From: Hymenobacter sp. H14-R3
Lineage (GTDB): Bacteria; Bacteroidota; Bacteroidia; Cytophagales; Hymenobacteraceae
Reading direction: 5' to 3'
Assembly: GCF_030063445.1 (NCBI RefSeq)
Contig: NZ_JASITD010000022.1
Span: forward strand, 1 to 64,000
Length of the DNA stretch: 64,000 nt
Every line of letters begins with the position of its first letter. The first letter of the stretch is position 1. The position numbers and the translations under genes were made by a program. Shown here piece after piece: positions 34,495 to 42,545 of this stretch. Under the pieces are notes generated by a model. That model did no database searches and was not told the DNA's origin. It worked only from the letters and a program-made list of their open reading frames with translations.

Positions 34495-35403
34495 CTATCT
34501 TTTGTCTAGAAATTTAAATATCTCCACGTAAGCGTCTTTTAACTCATCGGCAGTAGGACTGTGAAGGCCTTGTGGCAGGAAAAGCACTTCATTCTTTTGC
34601 TTGTCTTTGTTGAGTAATTCTACGAATTTCGCAAAGGTTTCGGGCGGTACCTGGTCGTCTTTGCCACCGTACCAGATAAGAAAGGGCGGGTCGTTTTTAT
34701 CGAAATAGGTTATTGGCTCATATTTCCGAATAAACTCCTTGGGTGCATACTCGGTGGTCGCCGGGAAAAGCGCAAAGCCAATTTCCTTCATGACGGGCAC
34801 CTCGTTGCTCATAAAAACCTTCTCTACCACGTCTAGTCCATCCACCGGGCCGGAAAAGTTGATAACGCCAGCAATCTCAATTCCCGCGTCCAGCTTGTTG
34901 GGATACGTTGGGTCGTTGGCCGTTACCGCCACCAAGCTGGCAATGTGCGCGCCGGCTGAAAAGCCCGTCAGAATTACCCGTTCTAAATTCAGATGGTACG
35001 TATCGTTGTGCGCTTTCAGAAAATTCAAGGCATATGTTAAATCTTCCGTGGCAACGGGAATACCACGCTTAATTCGGTAATTCAGGTTAACTACATTCAT
35101 TCCCTTTTTCAAATACGGCTGAACGTAGCGTTCCTCCCGGGACTTATCGCTGACGTAATACCCACCGCCGTGCAGAAAGACAATGGTGTAGTTGCTGTTT
35201 TTTAATTTCTTCGCATTGCTTGCCTGGTAAACATCCATGGCCTGCTCTTTATCAGCGCCGTAAGAAATATCTTTCGTTATCTTATAAGCAGCCTGTATCT
35301 GCTCAGGACTTTTATCAACTACGGAAGCTAATTTAACGGCGCACGAATTAGCTGCCAGAGCAATAAATAAAACTGCTACTGCAATTTTCTTCTTCATATC
35401 CAA
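34495..35403 (-). CDS. Alpha/beta-hydrolase lipoprotein (carboxylesterase-like)
   Basis: A 302-residue exported esterase-like protein. The N-terminus MDMKKKIAVAVLFIALAANSC carries a lipoprotein signal with Cys21; the ATG for MKKK at 35397 is an equally good start. HGGGYY at 78-83 is the oxyanion loop of the hormone-sensitive-lipase-like group and GFSAGAH (nucleophile Ser149) is the catalytic elbow; an aspartate in GGKDDQVP and a histidine in GLHSP complete a probable triad. The closest relatives act on esters or isoprenylcysteine-like substrates, unknown here. Codon use is clearly more AT-rich than neighbours, as in the cupin gene 45 bases upstream, suggesting a recently acquired pair. Confidence 0.85.
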   Translation of the reverse strand: MDMKKKIAVAVLFIALAANSCAVKLASVVDKSPEQIQAAYKITKDISYGADKEQAMDVYQASNAKKLKNSNYTIVFLHGGGYYVSDKSREERYVQPYLKKGMNVVNLNYRIKRGIPVATEDLTYALNFLKAHNDTYHLNLERVILTGFSAGAHIASLVAVTANDPTYPNKLDAGIEIAGVINFSGPVDGLDVVEKVFMSNEVPVMKEIGFALFPATTEYAPKEFIRKYEPITYFDKNDPPFLIWYGGKDDQVPPETFAKFVELLNKDKQKNEVLFLPQGLHSPTADELKDAYVEIFKFLDKR

Positions 35404-35447
35404 AACGGCTTGCGTTGTATTCCTTGAAAATAATCAGTGTTTCTTTA

Positions 35448-35822
35448 TTATATCCAATCCAAATTTTTTACGGTCAGCTCACTCTCAACGGCTCCTGTGT
35501 GCAAGGTGGCTGTGGGTTCAAAAAGAAGGTTGAGCACGATTTCCCCATTCGTATGAGGCCTGTGTTCTACGCCTTTTGGCACAATCAGTATTTCTCCTTC
35601 TTTCACCTCCACGGTTCTACCATCTCTAAAATCCATTAGCAGTGTTCCCTTGAAAACCATAAAAAGCTCGTCTTCATTTTCGTGGCTATGCCACACAAAA
35701 TCACCTTTAAGTTTACAAAGCTTCACGTGTTGGCCATTAAGCTCGCCAATAATGTGAGGTGTCCACTGTTTATTAAACAGGGAGAACTTCTGCAAAATGT
35801 TGATTGGCTTGATTTCTTCCAT
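35448..35822 (-). CDS. Cupin-domain protein
   Basis: A 124-residue single-domain cupin. The metal-binding pattern is visible: HSHENEDELFMVFKGTLLMDF (first motif, with HSH and E) and GVEHRPHTNGE (second motif, H). It has no signal peptide and no extra domain, so it could be an isomerase, dioxygenase-like or binding protein; the reaction cannot be assigned. The gene is AT-rich relative to the chromosome and lies upstream of the hydrolase gene on the same strand (gap 44), possibly cotranscribed. The next gene, an M28 peptidase, is 44 bases upstream but is GC-rich. Confidence 0.85.
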   Translation of the reverse strand: MEEIKPINILQKFSLFNKQWTPHIIGELNGQHVKLCKLKGDFVWHSHENEDELFMVFKGTLLMDFRDGRTVEVKEGEILIVPKGVEHRPHTNGEIVLNLLFEPTATLHTGAVESELTVKNLDWI

Positions 35823-35866
35823 TGTCTTAGTTAGTTAGATTGTTGGTAATACGGCCTGCGCAGCGC

Positions 35867-36658
35867 TTATTGCATAGTTTGAATCGTGTCCCACACGGCG
35901 ACCGAGGTCATGGCCAATGCGGCTTCGCTCAGCTTCTCGTAGGTATCGGTAGGCTGGTGGTAGTGTCGAAAAAGGGGGGCTTGCACCAGTAGTTCGTACA
36001 GGGCCGGCAGCGGGGCCTGCTGCGTCATCGCCTCAAAGTAACGTTGCGCCACCGCCACATCCTGGTCGGTGATGCAGGTGATGGTGAAGGCATCGGCTAG
36101 CCCGGCGCTGCGAAAAGATACGTGGTCGGCGGTATTTGTCACGAGCTGGCCAAACCGGCTGACGCCGACGTGCTGCCGCCGCGCCGTGGCCTCGAAGGCG
36201 CTGAGCAGCGGCCCTTGCCGCGCCGCCTCTACGGGCCACAGCGCCAGCTTATCGCCCATGCCCACCAGCTCCAGGTTGAGCAGGCCCACCAGGTCCTGGG
36301 TGCCGTGCTGCGCCACGTAGGCCTGCGAGCCTTTCAGGCCCGTTTCTTCCTCATCGAAGAAGAACACCCGCACGCCGGCCGCGCTGCCGCTTTCCTGGTG
36401 CCGGCGGATAATATCGAGGGCCACGGCGATGGCCGAGCCATTGTCGTTGGCCCCGCCCGAGTCCGTTACCCGGTCGAAGTGCGTGCCCACCCCGATTTTG
36501 CGCCCGGCCCGGCCCAGGTTCACCACCAGGTTGGTGCCAGTGGCATAGGGCTGCTCGATATAGCTGACGTTCAGCTCATTGAGCTGCTCCGCAATCAGCG
36601 CCCGGCGCGTGGCATTGGGCTGGTGGTCGAGCTGTTTTATAAAGGGCAGCAGGTTCAT
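35867..36658 (-). CDS. M28-family zinc peptidase
   Basis: A 263-residue metallopeptidase of the M28 (aminopeptidase) family without signal peptide. Expected metal ligands are visible: GTHFDR (His), SGGANDNGSA (Asp bridging two zincs), FFFDEEETGLKGS (Glu, catalytic), a glutamate in LNLELVGMGD and HYHQPTDTYE (His). It would remove N-terminal residues from peptides or carry out related cyclisation; the substrate is unknown. It is short for M28 but complete over the catalytic domain. It lies upstream of the cupin gene, same direction, but base composition differs. Confidence 0.87.
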   Translation of the reverse strand: MNLLPFIKQLDHQPNATRRALIAEQLNELNVSYIEQPYATGTNLVVNLGRAGRKIGVGTHFDRVTDSGGANDNGSAIAVALDIIRRHQESGSAAGVRVFFFDEEETGLKGSQAYVAQHGTQDLVGLLNLELVGMGDKLALWPVEAARQGPLLSAFEATARRQHVGVSRFGQLVTNTADHVSFRSAGLADAFTITCITDQDVAVAQRYFEAMTQQAPLPALYELLVQAPLFRHYHQPTDTYEKLSEAALAMTSVAVWDTIQTMQ

Positions 36659-36958
36659 AGGCTACGGGGTGGCGGCGCTCATTTCAAGGTGAGTGGTAAG
36701 ACTGTGCAACGGCGGGGCCCTCCGTTGCTGCCCCTGCCCGACGCTAGCCGAAAAGTCCCTCGGTCAGCAGCCTCACAGCATGGGGAAACGGTTAGCTGAC
36801 CCGAATGAATAGTACTCTACGTAACGCCAGAAAATAGGCTACTCAACCCAAATTGGGGACCAGCGCGCCGTAACGGAAAGATTCAACTCCTGTGGCCGCT
36901 TTGCCGGTTCGTCGGCGCGAGCCGGCAGACCGGTAAAGCGGCTCGCAACTTGGATTAC
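36659..36958. other. Non-coding stretch with an imperfect hairpin
   Basis: I find no credible gene. GCCGCTTTGCCGGTTCGTCGGC and an imperfect inverted partner form a hairpin at about 36894-36942 just after the stop codon of the upstream hypothetical gene. The rest (36665-36850) has no repeat or motif I recognise. Confidence 0.4.
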
Positions 36959-37366
36959 TTAGAAATAGCCGGCGTCGGGTAGCAGTGCGGAGCCGGGGTT
37001 TCCGACAGGCAATTGGGAAGTTGTTTTTACCCCGGTTACCCACAACTCACCCGCGGCAAGTGACGCTGCCATCTGCGGAATCATCAGTTCCATATTTTGG
37101 GCGTACACGCCCTCGTGATGCCAGATGGTCCGTAGTTTCTCCCGCCCTTGCTCGTTGATAAATAATTCACCCCTGGCCGTTATCAGGAGCATGGCTACAT
37201 CGCCGCTGTGCTCGTCGACTACAAATAGAAATTCGTCTTTATCGCGCCGCATTCCTTTTTTCCAGTAGGCAACGTGTTCCGCTACTTCATGCTTGTAAAG
37301 GGCCAGACTCATGGAGCCATCAAGCAATAAGGCTTTTCGTAATCTGGTTTCGATGGGGCTCTGCAT
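36959..37366 (-). CDS. Hypothetical protein, 135 residues
   Basis: The ATG at 37366 gives MQSPIETRLRKALLLDGSMSL. The protein is alpha/beta with a core like FLFVVDEHSGDVAMLLITARGELFINEQGREKL. It has no signal peptide, no membrane helix and no motif I recognise. It lies 255 bases from the T9SS plug gene, divergent, with a long hairpin between. Base composition matches the chromosome. Confidence 0.6.
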   Translation of the reverse strand: MQSPIETRLRKALLLDGSMSLALYKHEVAEHVAYWKKGMRRDKDEFLFVVDEHSGDVAMLLITARGELFINEQGREKLRTIWHHEGVYAQNMELMIPQMAASLAAGELWVTGVKTTSQLPVGNPGSALLPDAGYF

Positions 37367-37421
37367 AAGAATGAGGAATAAAAACAGGAAGGCCAGCGGA
37401 TGATATACTCATCACGAAATA

Positions 37422-37521
37422 GGCTGCGAGCAGTGTAGAACGGAATGGCACTCCGTTTCTGCGTTCGCAGGCGTTGCCTACGCCAAACAAAGTGCCACTC
37501 CGTTCTGCACTGCTCGCAGCC
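37422..37521. repeat. Long hairpin, AACGGAATGG family, copy 2
   Basis: Arms 37422-37458 and 37485-37521 (37 bases) match with about four mismatches. The core GTAGAACGGAATGGCACTCC resembles the arm of 25190-25272. It lies between the divergent hypothetical and T9SS plug genes. Confidence 0.85.
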
Positions 37522-37621
37522 CACTTCACGACGAGTACAATGACTGTTTGCCAAGGCTTGTTGCTAAGCAGTTGAGCCTTACAAAGGCTGCGCAAGGTAG
37601 CAGGAGCCGTACTTTCGCCCC

Positions 37622-38962
37622 ATGCGCTTCCGCCTCCTTCCCTACCCGCTCATACTGCTGGCCACGGCCTGCGTGCCGCTCGGCACGCCCATTACCAACC
37701 CCAACGCCCCCGTAAGCCAGCAGCGGCCGGCCGAGTACTACGCCGACCGCACCCTGCGCTACCAGGACTACATATATGACCCCAGCGTGCGCAGCGTGCA
37801 GTGCTACGTGCCCACCGCCCAGGCCAACGACGTGCTGCTGCCCCCCATTGTGCCCCTGAGCCAGGAGCAGCCCGTGACGCTGGAGTTTGATGTGCTGGGC
37901 GAGCAGGCCCCGCGCCTCACGGCCAAGCTCGTGCACTGCGACCTGGGCTGGACGCCCTCGCAGATTACGGATATGCAGTTTTTGGGCGAGATAAACGAGT
38001 TTACGCTCACCAATTACCGCATCTCGGTCAATACCAAAACGCCTTATTACCACTACGCCCTGCAAGTGCCGCGCGTGAAGCTCAGCGGCAACTACGTACT
38101 GGTAGTGCAGAACGCGGCCGGCGTGCCGCTGGTGTCGCGCCGCATGCTGGTGTATGACAATCAGGTAATTGCGAATCTGGAGCAGGGTATTCTCGCCGGC
38201 GGCACCGATGCCCGCTACGCCTACCAGCAGCTCAATTTCAATATCAACTACAGCGCCGTGGCCCTCGTAAACCCGGCCGCCGAGGTGAAGGTGGTGCTGC
38301 GCCAGAACTACCGCTGGGACAATGCCCACTACAACCTGGCGCCCACCTTCGTGCGCGACGCCGAGCGCGTGCTGCAATACCAGTACATCAACTATGAAAA
38401 CGCCTTTGCCGGCCTTAGCGAGTACCGCTATTTTGATATGCGCTCGCTGCAAGCCAACGGCCTGGGCGTGGCCCGCCTGCTGCGCCAAACCGCGCCCGTG
38501 CAGGTAGAGCTGCTGCCCGAAACCACCCGCAACGGCCTGGCCTACAACCAGTACGTGGATGCCAACGGCCAGCGCGTGTTCGAAAACCGTGAGTTTGGCA
38601 ACGGCGCTTACAACGGCGACTACGCCATGGTCACCTTCAACCTGAAGGCCGACAAGCCCGCGCCCGGCCCGGTGTACGTGCTCGGCGCGCTCAGCGACTG
38701 GCAGCTCAAGGAGGAGTTTCGGCTGGCGTATGACTCGCTGCAACAGCGCTATACGGGCCGGGCGCTGCTCAAGCAGGGCTACTACAACTATAGCTACGCC
38801 GTGGCTCCCCAGCGGGCCGGCGCGGCCCCCGACGAAGTGTACTTTGAGGGCACTCACCAAGAAACCGAAAACCAGTACGACCTGCTCGTGTACTACCGCC
38901 CGCCGGGCACCCGCACCGACCTGCTCATCGCCTACCAGGCTCTCGACCTGAATAAGCGCTAG
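37622..38962 (+). CDS. Type IX secretion system plug protein (DUF5103)
   Basis: A 446-residue exported lipoprotein with lipobox ILLATAC (Cys17). The mature part has the DUF5103 pattern: VRSVQCYVP, VTLEFDVLGEQAPRLTAKLVHCDLGW, INEFTLTNYRISVNTKTPYYHYALQVPRVKLSGNY and the later FENREFGNGAYNGDYAMVTFNL. In Flavobacterium a protein of this family plugs the SprA translocon of the type IX secretion system (family knowledge). No other T9SS gene adjoins it in the window. Length fits the family (about 400-450). A degenerate -7 box, TACTTTCG, occurs at 37610-37617. Confidence 0.88.
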   Translation: MRFRLLPYPLILLATACVPLGTPITNPNAPVSQQRPAEYYADRTLRYQDYIYDPSVRSVQCYVPTAQANDVLLPPIVPLSQEQPVTLEFDVLGEQAPRLTAKLVHCDLGWTPSQITDMQFLGEINEFTLTNYRISVNTKTPYYHYALQVPRVKLSGNYVLVVQNAAGVPLVSRRMLVYDNQVIANLEQGILAGGTDARYAYQQLNFNINYSAVALVNPAAEVKVVLRQNYRWDNAHYNLAPTFVRDAERVLQYQYINYENAFAGLSEYRYFDMRSLQANGLGVARLLRQTAPVQVELLPETTRNGLAYNQYVDANGQRVFENREFGNGAYNGDYAMVTFNLKADKPAPGPVYVLGALSDWQLKEEFRLAYDSLQQRYTGRALLKQGYYNYSYAVAPQRAGAAPDEVYFEGTHQETENQYDLLVYYRPPGTRTDLLIAYQALDLNKR

Positions 38963-38968
38963 GAGGCG

Positions 38969-39256
38969 CTAGGCCACCGGCTCCAGGCTCGACAGGCCCA
39001 GGCCGGCCAGTACCCGCGAGCGCACCGTGAGCGCCCCAATCAGGCGCGTCACGGGCAGGGGCCACTTACGAATTAGCGTGGGGATGGCCATAATGCCTTC
39101 CTCCTCCGCCCGGTCGGGATGCTCTTGGATATCAATTATTTCCAGGTAATATTCTCCGTTTAATTTCTCCCGGCAAATAGTATTTAGTATATCGACGGCC
39201 TCCACCGAAACATTATTTTTGCCATTTATATAGAGCTGCAACGCGTATTTGCTCAT
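38969..39256 (-). CDS. kaiB: KaiB-family protein
   Basis: A 95-residue protein, MSKYALQLYINGKNNVSVEA, with the full KaiB pattern: a thioredoxin-like N-terminal strand, LEIIDIQEHPDRAEEEGIMAIPTL and PLPVTRLIGALTVRSRVLAGL. In cyanobacteria KaiB binds the CI ring of KaiC, changing fold, to reset the circadian oscillator. The cis-proline region (IPTL) is present. The frame is open to 39265 but the ATG at 39256 fits the family start. It lies 67 bases downstream of kaiC on the same strand, so the two are likely one operon. Residues for the fold switch cannot be judged by eye. Confidence 0.92.
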   Translation of the reverse strand: MSKYALQLYINGKNNVSVEAVDILNTICREKLNGEYYLEIIDIQEHPDRAEEEGIMAIPTLIRKWPLPVTRLIGALTVRSRVLAGLGLSSLEPVA

Positions 39257-39323
39257 GATAACCAAGTAGAATTAAGGCTTGTTTAGTAACTTGTTTATTT
39301 TTAACTATCAGTAAATCAACTAA

Positions 39324-40775
39324 TTATCCCCTAGCAGGAATACCCGTCAAAATGCCGCTGACGCCGGTGAAGGGCTCGCCGATATTGATGCCCTTATCAT
39401 CAATGGTGAAGCCCCGGATGGAGGAATCGTGCTTAGAGCCGCGCATTTTGAGCACAGACAGGCTACGGTGCATTTCGCCCGACATTTCGACGTAGCGCAG
39501 GAGAATAATGGTGTCGGTGAGCGGCGAGATATTGCCCTCGGTATCGGAGGTGCCGCCCGAGAGCAGCGTGGTGGTGACGGTGAACATGCCCGTAATTTCC
39601 TGGTGCTTGAGGAAGGAAGTGAGGGCGATGATAAACTCGCGAAATGCCTTGTCGGTGCTCGTGCGTGAGAGCGCCGATAGGCTGTCGATGGCGATGCGGT
39701 CGGGCTTGAACTCACGCACAATCTCCTGAATATTAAGCAGATGGTCTTCTAGCGACGCTACTTCCGGGTAGAGGCACACTACTTTGAGGTAGCCGTCGTC
39801 TTCGAGCTTGGTAAAGTCCTGGCCCCAGCCGGTGGCATTGCGAAACAGTTGCTCGCGGCTTTCCTCAAAGGCCAGCAGCAGGCAGCGCTCGTCTTTTTCC
39901 CGAATACCGTCGATAAAATTGGCCACCAGTAGCGTTTTGCCCGCCCCAATGGAGCCGCTGACTAGGATAATGGAATCGCGGTAGAAGCCACCGCCGCACA
40001 TCTCGTCCAGCTTGGCTACGCCCGAGGTTACGCGCACGCCCGAGGAGCGGTATTTGAGGTCCATGGCCGAGAGCGGGATGATGACGATGGCCTGCTCGGG
40101 GTGAATGGTGAACAGGTTTTCGCCCTTCTCGTGTGAGCTGCCTCGAAACTTAAGGATTTCGATGGTGCGCCGCCGTTTTTCTTCGCTCAGCACATTACGC
40201 AGGATAATGACGTTATCGGTCAGAAATTCCTCCACGCCCAGCCGCGACACCTTGCCGTATTCCTCGGTGCGCTCGGTAGTAATGATGGAGGTAGTATCGA
40301 GGCGCCCCAGCGCCAGCGTCACCTTAAACAGCTCGTGCCGAATGGAATTCAGCTCCTGAAACTGGCTGAATACGCTGCCAATCGAGTCAAGCACCACGCG
40401 CTTGGCCTGGCACTTGGTGATGGCGCGCTCCAGCCGCACCTGAAAGCCGCTGAGGTCGTAGTCGCCCACGGTCAGCGTGTCGTCGTCCTTCTGGGAGGCG
40501 TCCACGAATACCCATTTGCCGTCGCGCTCCCAGGCATCAATATCCCAGTTGAGAGTGCGCAGGTTGATGCGGATATCCTCCACCTGCTCCTCAAACGTAA
40601 CAAATACGCCCGCCTGGCCAAACAGTTGAATGCCCATGGCCAGAAACTGCGCGCCAAACAGCGTTTTGCCGCAGCCCGAGCTGCCCGAAATCAGGGTGGT
40701 GCGGCCGTAGGGCAGGCCCCCAGCCGAAATATGGTCGAAGGCCGTAATCCCGGTAACTAGTTTTCTAATGCTCAT
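39324..40775 (-). CDS. kaiC: KaiC-family double-ATPase protein, C-terminally short
   Basis: A 483-residue protein with two RecA-like halves. CI: GSSGCGKT (31-38) and the catalytic glutamate pair FVTFEEQ (62-63). CII: GSIGAGKT (274-281) and AFEESRE (304-305). The phosphorylation segment reads TSDTEGNISPLTDTIILL; relative to Synechococcus KaiC the S431 position is Ser417 but T432 is Pro418. The protein ends at TGIPARG, so the A-loop and tail (cyanobacterial 488-519) that bind KaiA are missing. KaiA is absent in the window and generally outside cyanobacteria. I chose the ATG at 40775 (MSIRKLVTGI) because the family begins there. A phosphorylation-based timer is possible but with altered site chemistry (inference). 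Confidence 0.94.
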   Translation of the reverse strand: MSIRKLVTGITAFDHISAGGLPYGRTTLISGSSGCGKTLFGAQFLAMGIQLFGQAGVFVTFEEQVEDIRINLRTLNWDIDAWERDGKWVFVDASQKDDDTLTVGDYDLSGFQVRLERAITKCQAKRVVLDSIGSVFSQFQELNSIRHELFKVTLALGRLDTTSIITTERTEEYGKVSRLGVEEFLTDNVIILRNVLSEEKRRRTIEILKFRGSSHEKGENLFTIHPEQAIVIIPLSAMDLKYRSSGVRVTSGVAKLDEMCGGGFYRDSIILVSGSIGAGKTLLVANFIDGIREKDERCLLLAFEESREQLFRNATGWGQDFTKLEDDGYLKVVCLYPEVASLEDHLLNIQEIVREFKPDRIAIDSLSALSRTSTDKAFREFIIALTSFLKHQEITGMFTVTTTLLSGGTSDTEGNISPLTDTIILLRYVEMSGEMHRSLSVLKMRGSKHDSSIRGFTIDDKGINIGEPFTGVSGILTGIPARG

Positions 40776-41246
40776 GGGCAAACAGGGGGCTGGCGGTAGG
40801 GCCAGCACTACTTGGCGGGGCGGCTCCGGTAAGGAGAAACAGCTCCAGTGTATGTGGGCAGAAAAAGCGAGACTATCGGGCGGTTAGCAAAACTGCCGGT
40901 GGGCCCCGTTCCCCGCAAGTTAAGCGCTTAATCGCCGCGCTGCATCGTCAGGGCCAGTGCGCTCGTAGCTGCCGCTCACAATCGCCCCAGGCCCTGGCAC
41001 GGCGATACCCAGCGGGGCAGCCAGGCCGGCCCGCGGATGGGTAACTATTCCCCAATCCAATAGGCCCATTTTTAACGTAAATAAGCCGTTAAACAAACAC
41101 TTGTTAGCCGTGTTTTTTAGTAGTGCTGCTAGCCGTGCTTGTGCCAATACCTGGCAAGTCCCTTTTACTCCTTAAGCCCGTCTATTGCCCAATTTTACGC
41201 CTGGTTTTAATTGCCAATATTTTTAGTTTATCTACTCTTTTTTTCG
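40776..41246. other. Intergenic stretch upstream of kaiC, no clear gene
   Basis: About 470 bases between kaiC and the rightward gene at 41258. The open frame 40920-41147 on the minus strand has a start with no supporting context and no recognisable motif, so I do not call it. From about 41050 to 41246 the DNA becomes AT-rich, typical of a divergent promoter region. Confidence 0.4.
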
Positions 41247-41254
41247 TACCTTTG
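41247..41254 (+). promoter_or_regulatory. Bacteroidota -7 box just ahead of the 82-residue protein gene
   Basis: TACCTTTG matches TAnnTTTG. The ATG at 41258 is only 3 bases after the box, so the message would have almost no leader or the real start is a later codon. Confidence 0.45.
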
Positions 41255-41257
41255 GCT

Positions 41258-41506
41258 ATGCGTAAGACCCAGCTCCCGACCCCCCTGCCCGTGCAGCAGT
41301 TTGCCCGCTGCATCGACGATACTGCTCGCCCCGCGGGCTTCGTCGGCGACTGGCCCACGGCCGGCCGCGTGTACCCCGTGCAGGTGATGCCCCACGTGCG
41401 CACCGGCCAGCCCCACGTGCATGTGCTGGGCTTCTATGCCGAGCGGCCCTACGGCGCGTTTGCCGCCCACCGCTTCGAGGCCGTAGCCACGCTGTGGATG
41501 AATTAG
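41258..41506 (+). CDS. Hypothetical protein, 82 residues
   Basis: MRKTQLPTPLPVQQFARCID begins an 82-residue protein with GFVGDWPTAGRVYPVQVMPHVRTGQPHVHVLGFYAE, a small beta-rich fold with several histidines (PHVHV). The frame is open upstream to 41123 but the added residues are hydrophobic and AT-rich and lack support. No family recognised. The gene is converging on PPK2, and a hairpin separates the two stops. Confidence 0.65.
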   Translation: MRKTQLPTPLPVQQFARCIDDTARPAGFVGDWPTAGRVYPVQVMPHVRTGQPHVHVLGFYAERPYGAFAAHRFEAVATLWMN

Positions 41507-41565
41507 GTAAATGAGTAATTGGAGTAGTGCCGTTCTAAACAGCCAGAACGACACTACTCATTTAC
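41507..41565. repeat. Hairpin between the 82-residue protein gene and ppk2
   Basis: Inner arms 41522-41536 and 41545-41559 (15 bases) match with one mismatch, and outer GTAAATGA/TCATTTAC extends the pairing. It overlaps the first base of the ppk2 stop. Confidence 0.65.
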
Positions 41566-42389
41566 TACTCCACCACCTGCGCGGCTACGTCGAACGTGGC
41601 GGCGGGTGGCTGCGGGTTCATCTCGGCCAGGGTGGCTACCACAATTTCGGCGATGGCCTGGTCGCGGGCGCGCTTGTCGTTGGCCGGGATAACGTACCAC
41701 GGGCACTCGGGCGTGGAGGTGGCGGCCAGCGTCTCCTGGTAGGCTATCTGGTAAGCATCCCAGTACTGGCGCTCTTTGAGGTCGCCGGGCTCAAATTTCC
41801 AGCGCTTTTTGGGGTCGTTGAGGCGGGCTTGCAGGCGCTTGGCCTGCTCGTCTTTGGAAATGTGCAGAAAAAACTTGAGCACCCGCGTGCCGTTGTGCGT
41901 GAGTAGCTGCTCGAAGTGGTTGATATCCTGGTAGCGCTGCTGCCAGGTGAAGGGCTCGATGAGGCCGTGCACGCGCGTCACAAGCACATCCTCATAGTGC
42001 GAGCGGTTGAACACGCCGATGTGGCCCCGCCCCGGCGTGTGCTTGTGAATGCGCCACAAAAAATCGTGGTTAAGCTCTTCGCTGCTAGGTACTTTGAAAG
42101 AAGCCACCTCAATCCCGGCCGGGTTCACACCCGTGAGCAGGTTGCGGATAGTGCCATCCTTGCCGCCCGTGTCAATGGCCTGGAACACCAGGAGCAAGCT
42201 CTGGCGGTGCTCGGCATACAGGTTTTCCTGGTAGTCGCTGAGCTGCTCGCGCAGTTCTTCGAGGCGTTTTTCCACCTTCTTCTTGTGGTCGAAGGGCTTG
42301 TTATTATCCGGGTCGATGTCGGCGAGGCGCAGGGGGGTGCTGGGCCGCACGCGCACGGCGGGCGTGGTGGCAGAGTGGGCTGATGCCAT
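41565..42389 (-). CDS. PPK2-family polyphosphate:nucleotide phosphotransferase
   Basis: A 274-residue soluble protein with the PPK2 fold. A Walker A-like DTGGKDGT is followed by SFKVPSSEELNHDFLWRIHKHTPGRGHIGVFNRSHYEDVLVTRVHG, the P-loop, lid and Walker B signature of PPK2. PPK2 enzymes use polyphosphate to phosphorylate AMP, ADP or GDP; the class here cannot be decided from sequence alone. Its length matches single-domain PPK2. It is a single leftward gene. Confidence 0.93.
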   Translation of the reverse strand: MASAHSATTPAVRVRPSTPLRLADIDPDNNKPFDHKKKVEKRLEELREQLSDYQENLYAEHRQSLLLVFQAIDTGGKDGTIRNLLTGVNPAGIEVASFKVPSSEELNHDFLWRIHKHTPGRGHIGVFNRSHYEDVLVTRVHGLIEPFTWQQRYQDINHFEQLLTHNGTRVLKFFLHISKDEQAKRLQARLNDPKKRWKFEPGDLKERQYWDAYQIAYQETLAATSTPECPWYVIPANDKRARDQAIAEIVVATLAEMNPQPPAATFDVAAQVVE

Positions 42390-42545
42390 AAGGAAAATGT
42401 GCTGAAAACGGCCAATGCCGGCCGCAAATCAGTTAAACGAAAAAGGTGCTGGCTAACGTTGTGTTTATGCGCGCCGCACTTGCCGCCCGCCGGTGCTTTT
42501 TGGCGCTGAAATTGCCTGTTTCTCTTGTCCTTACCCCGCTTTTCC

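Noticed and set aside
40920..41147. 75-residue minus-strand frame upstream of kaiC
   Set aside because: It has no motif and a weak start, and much of it is an alanine/glycine-rich stretch of GC-rich DNA. It may be chance.
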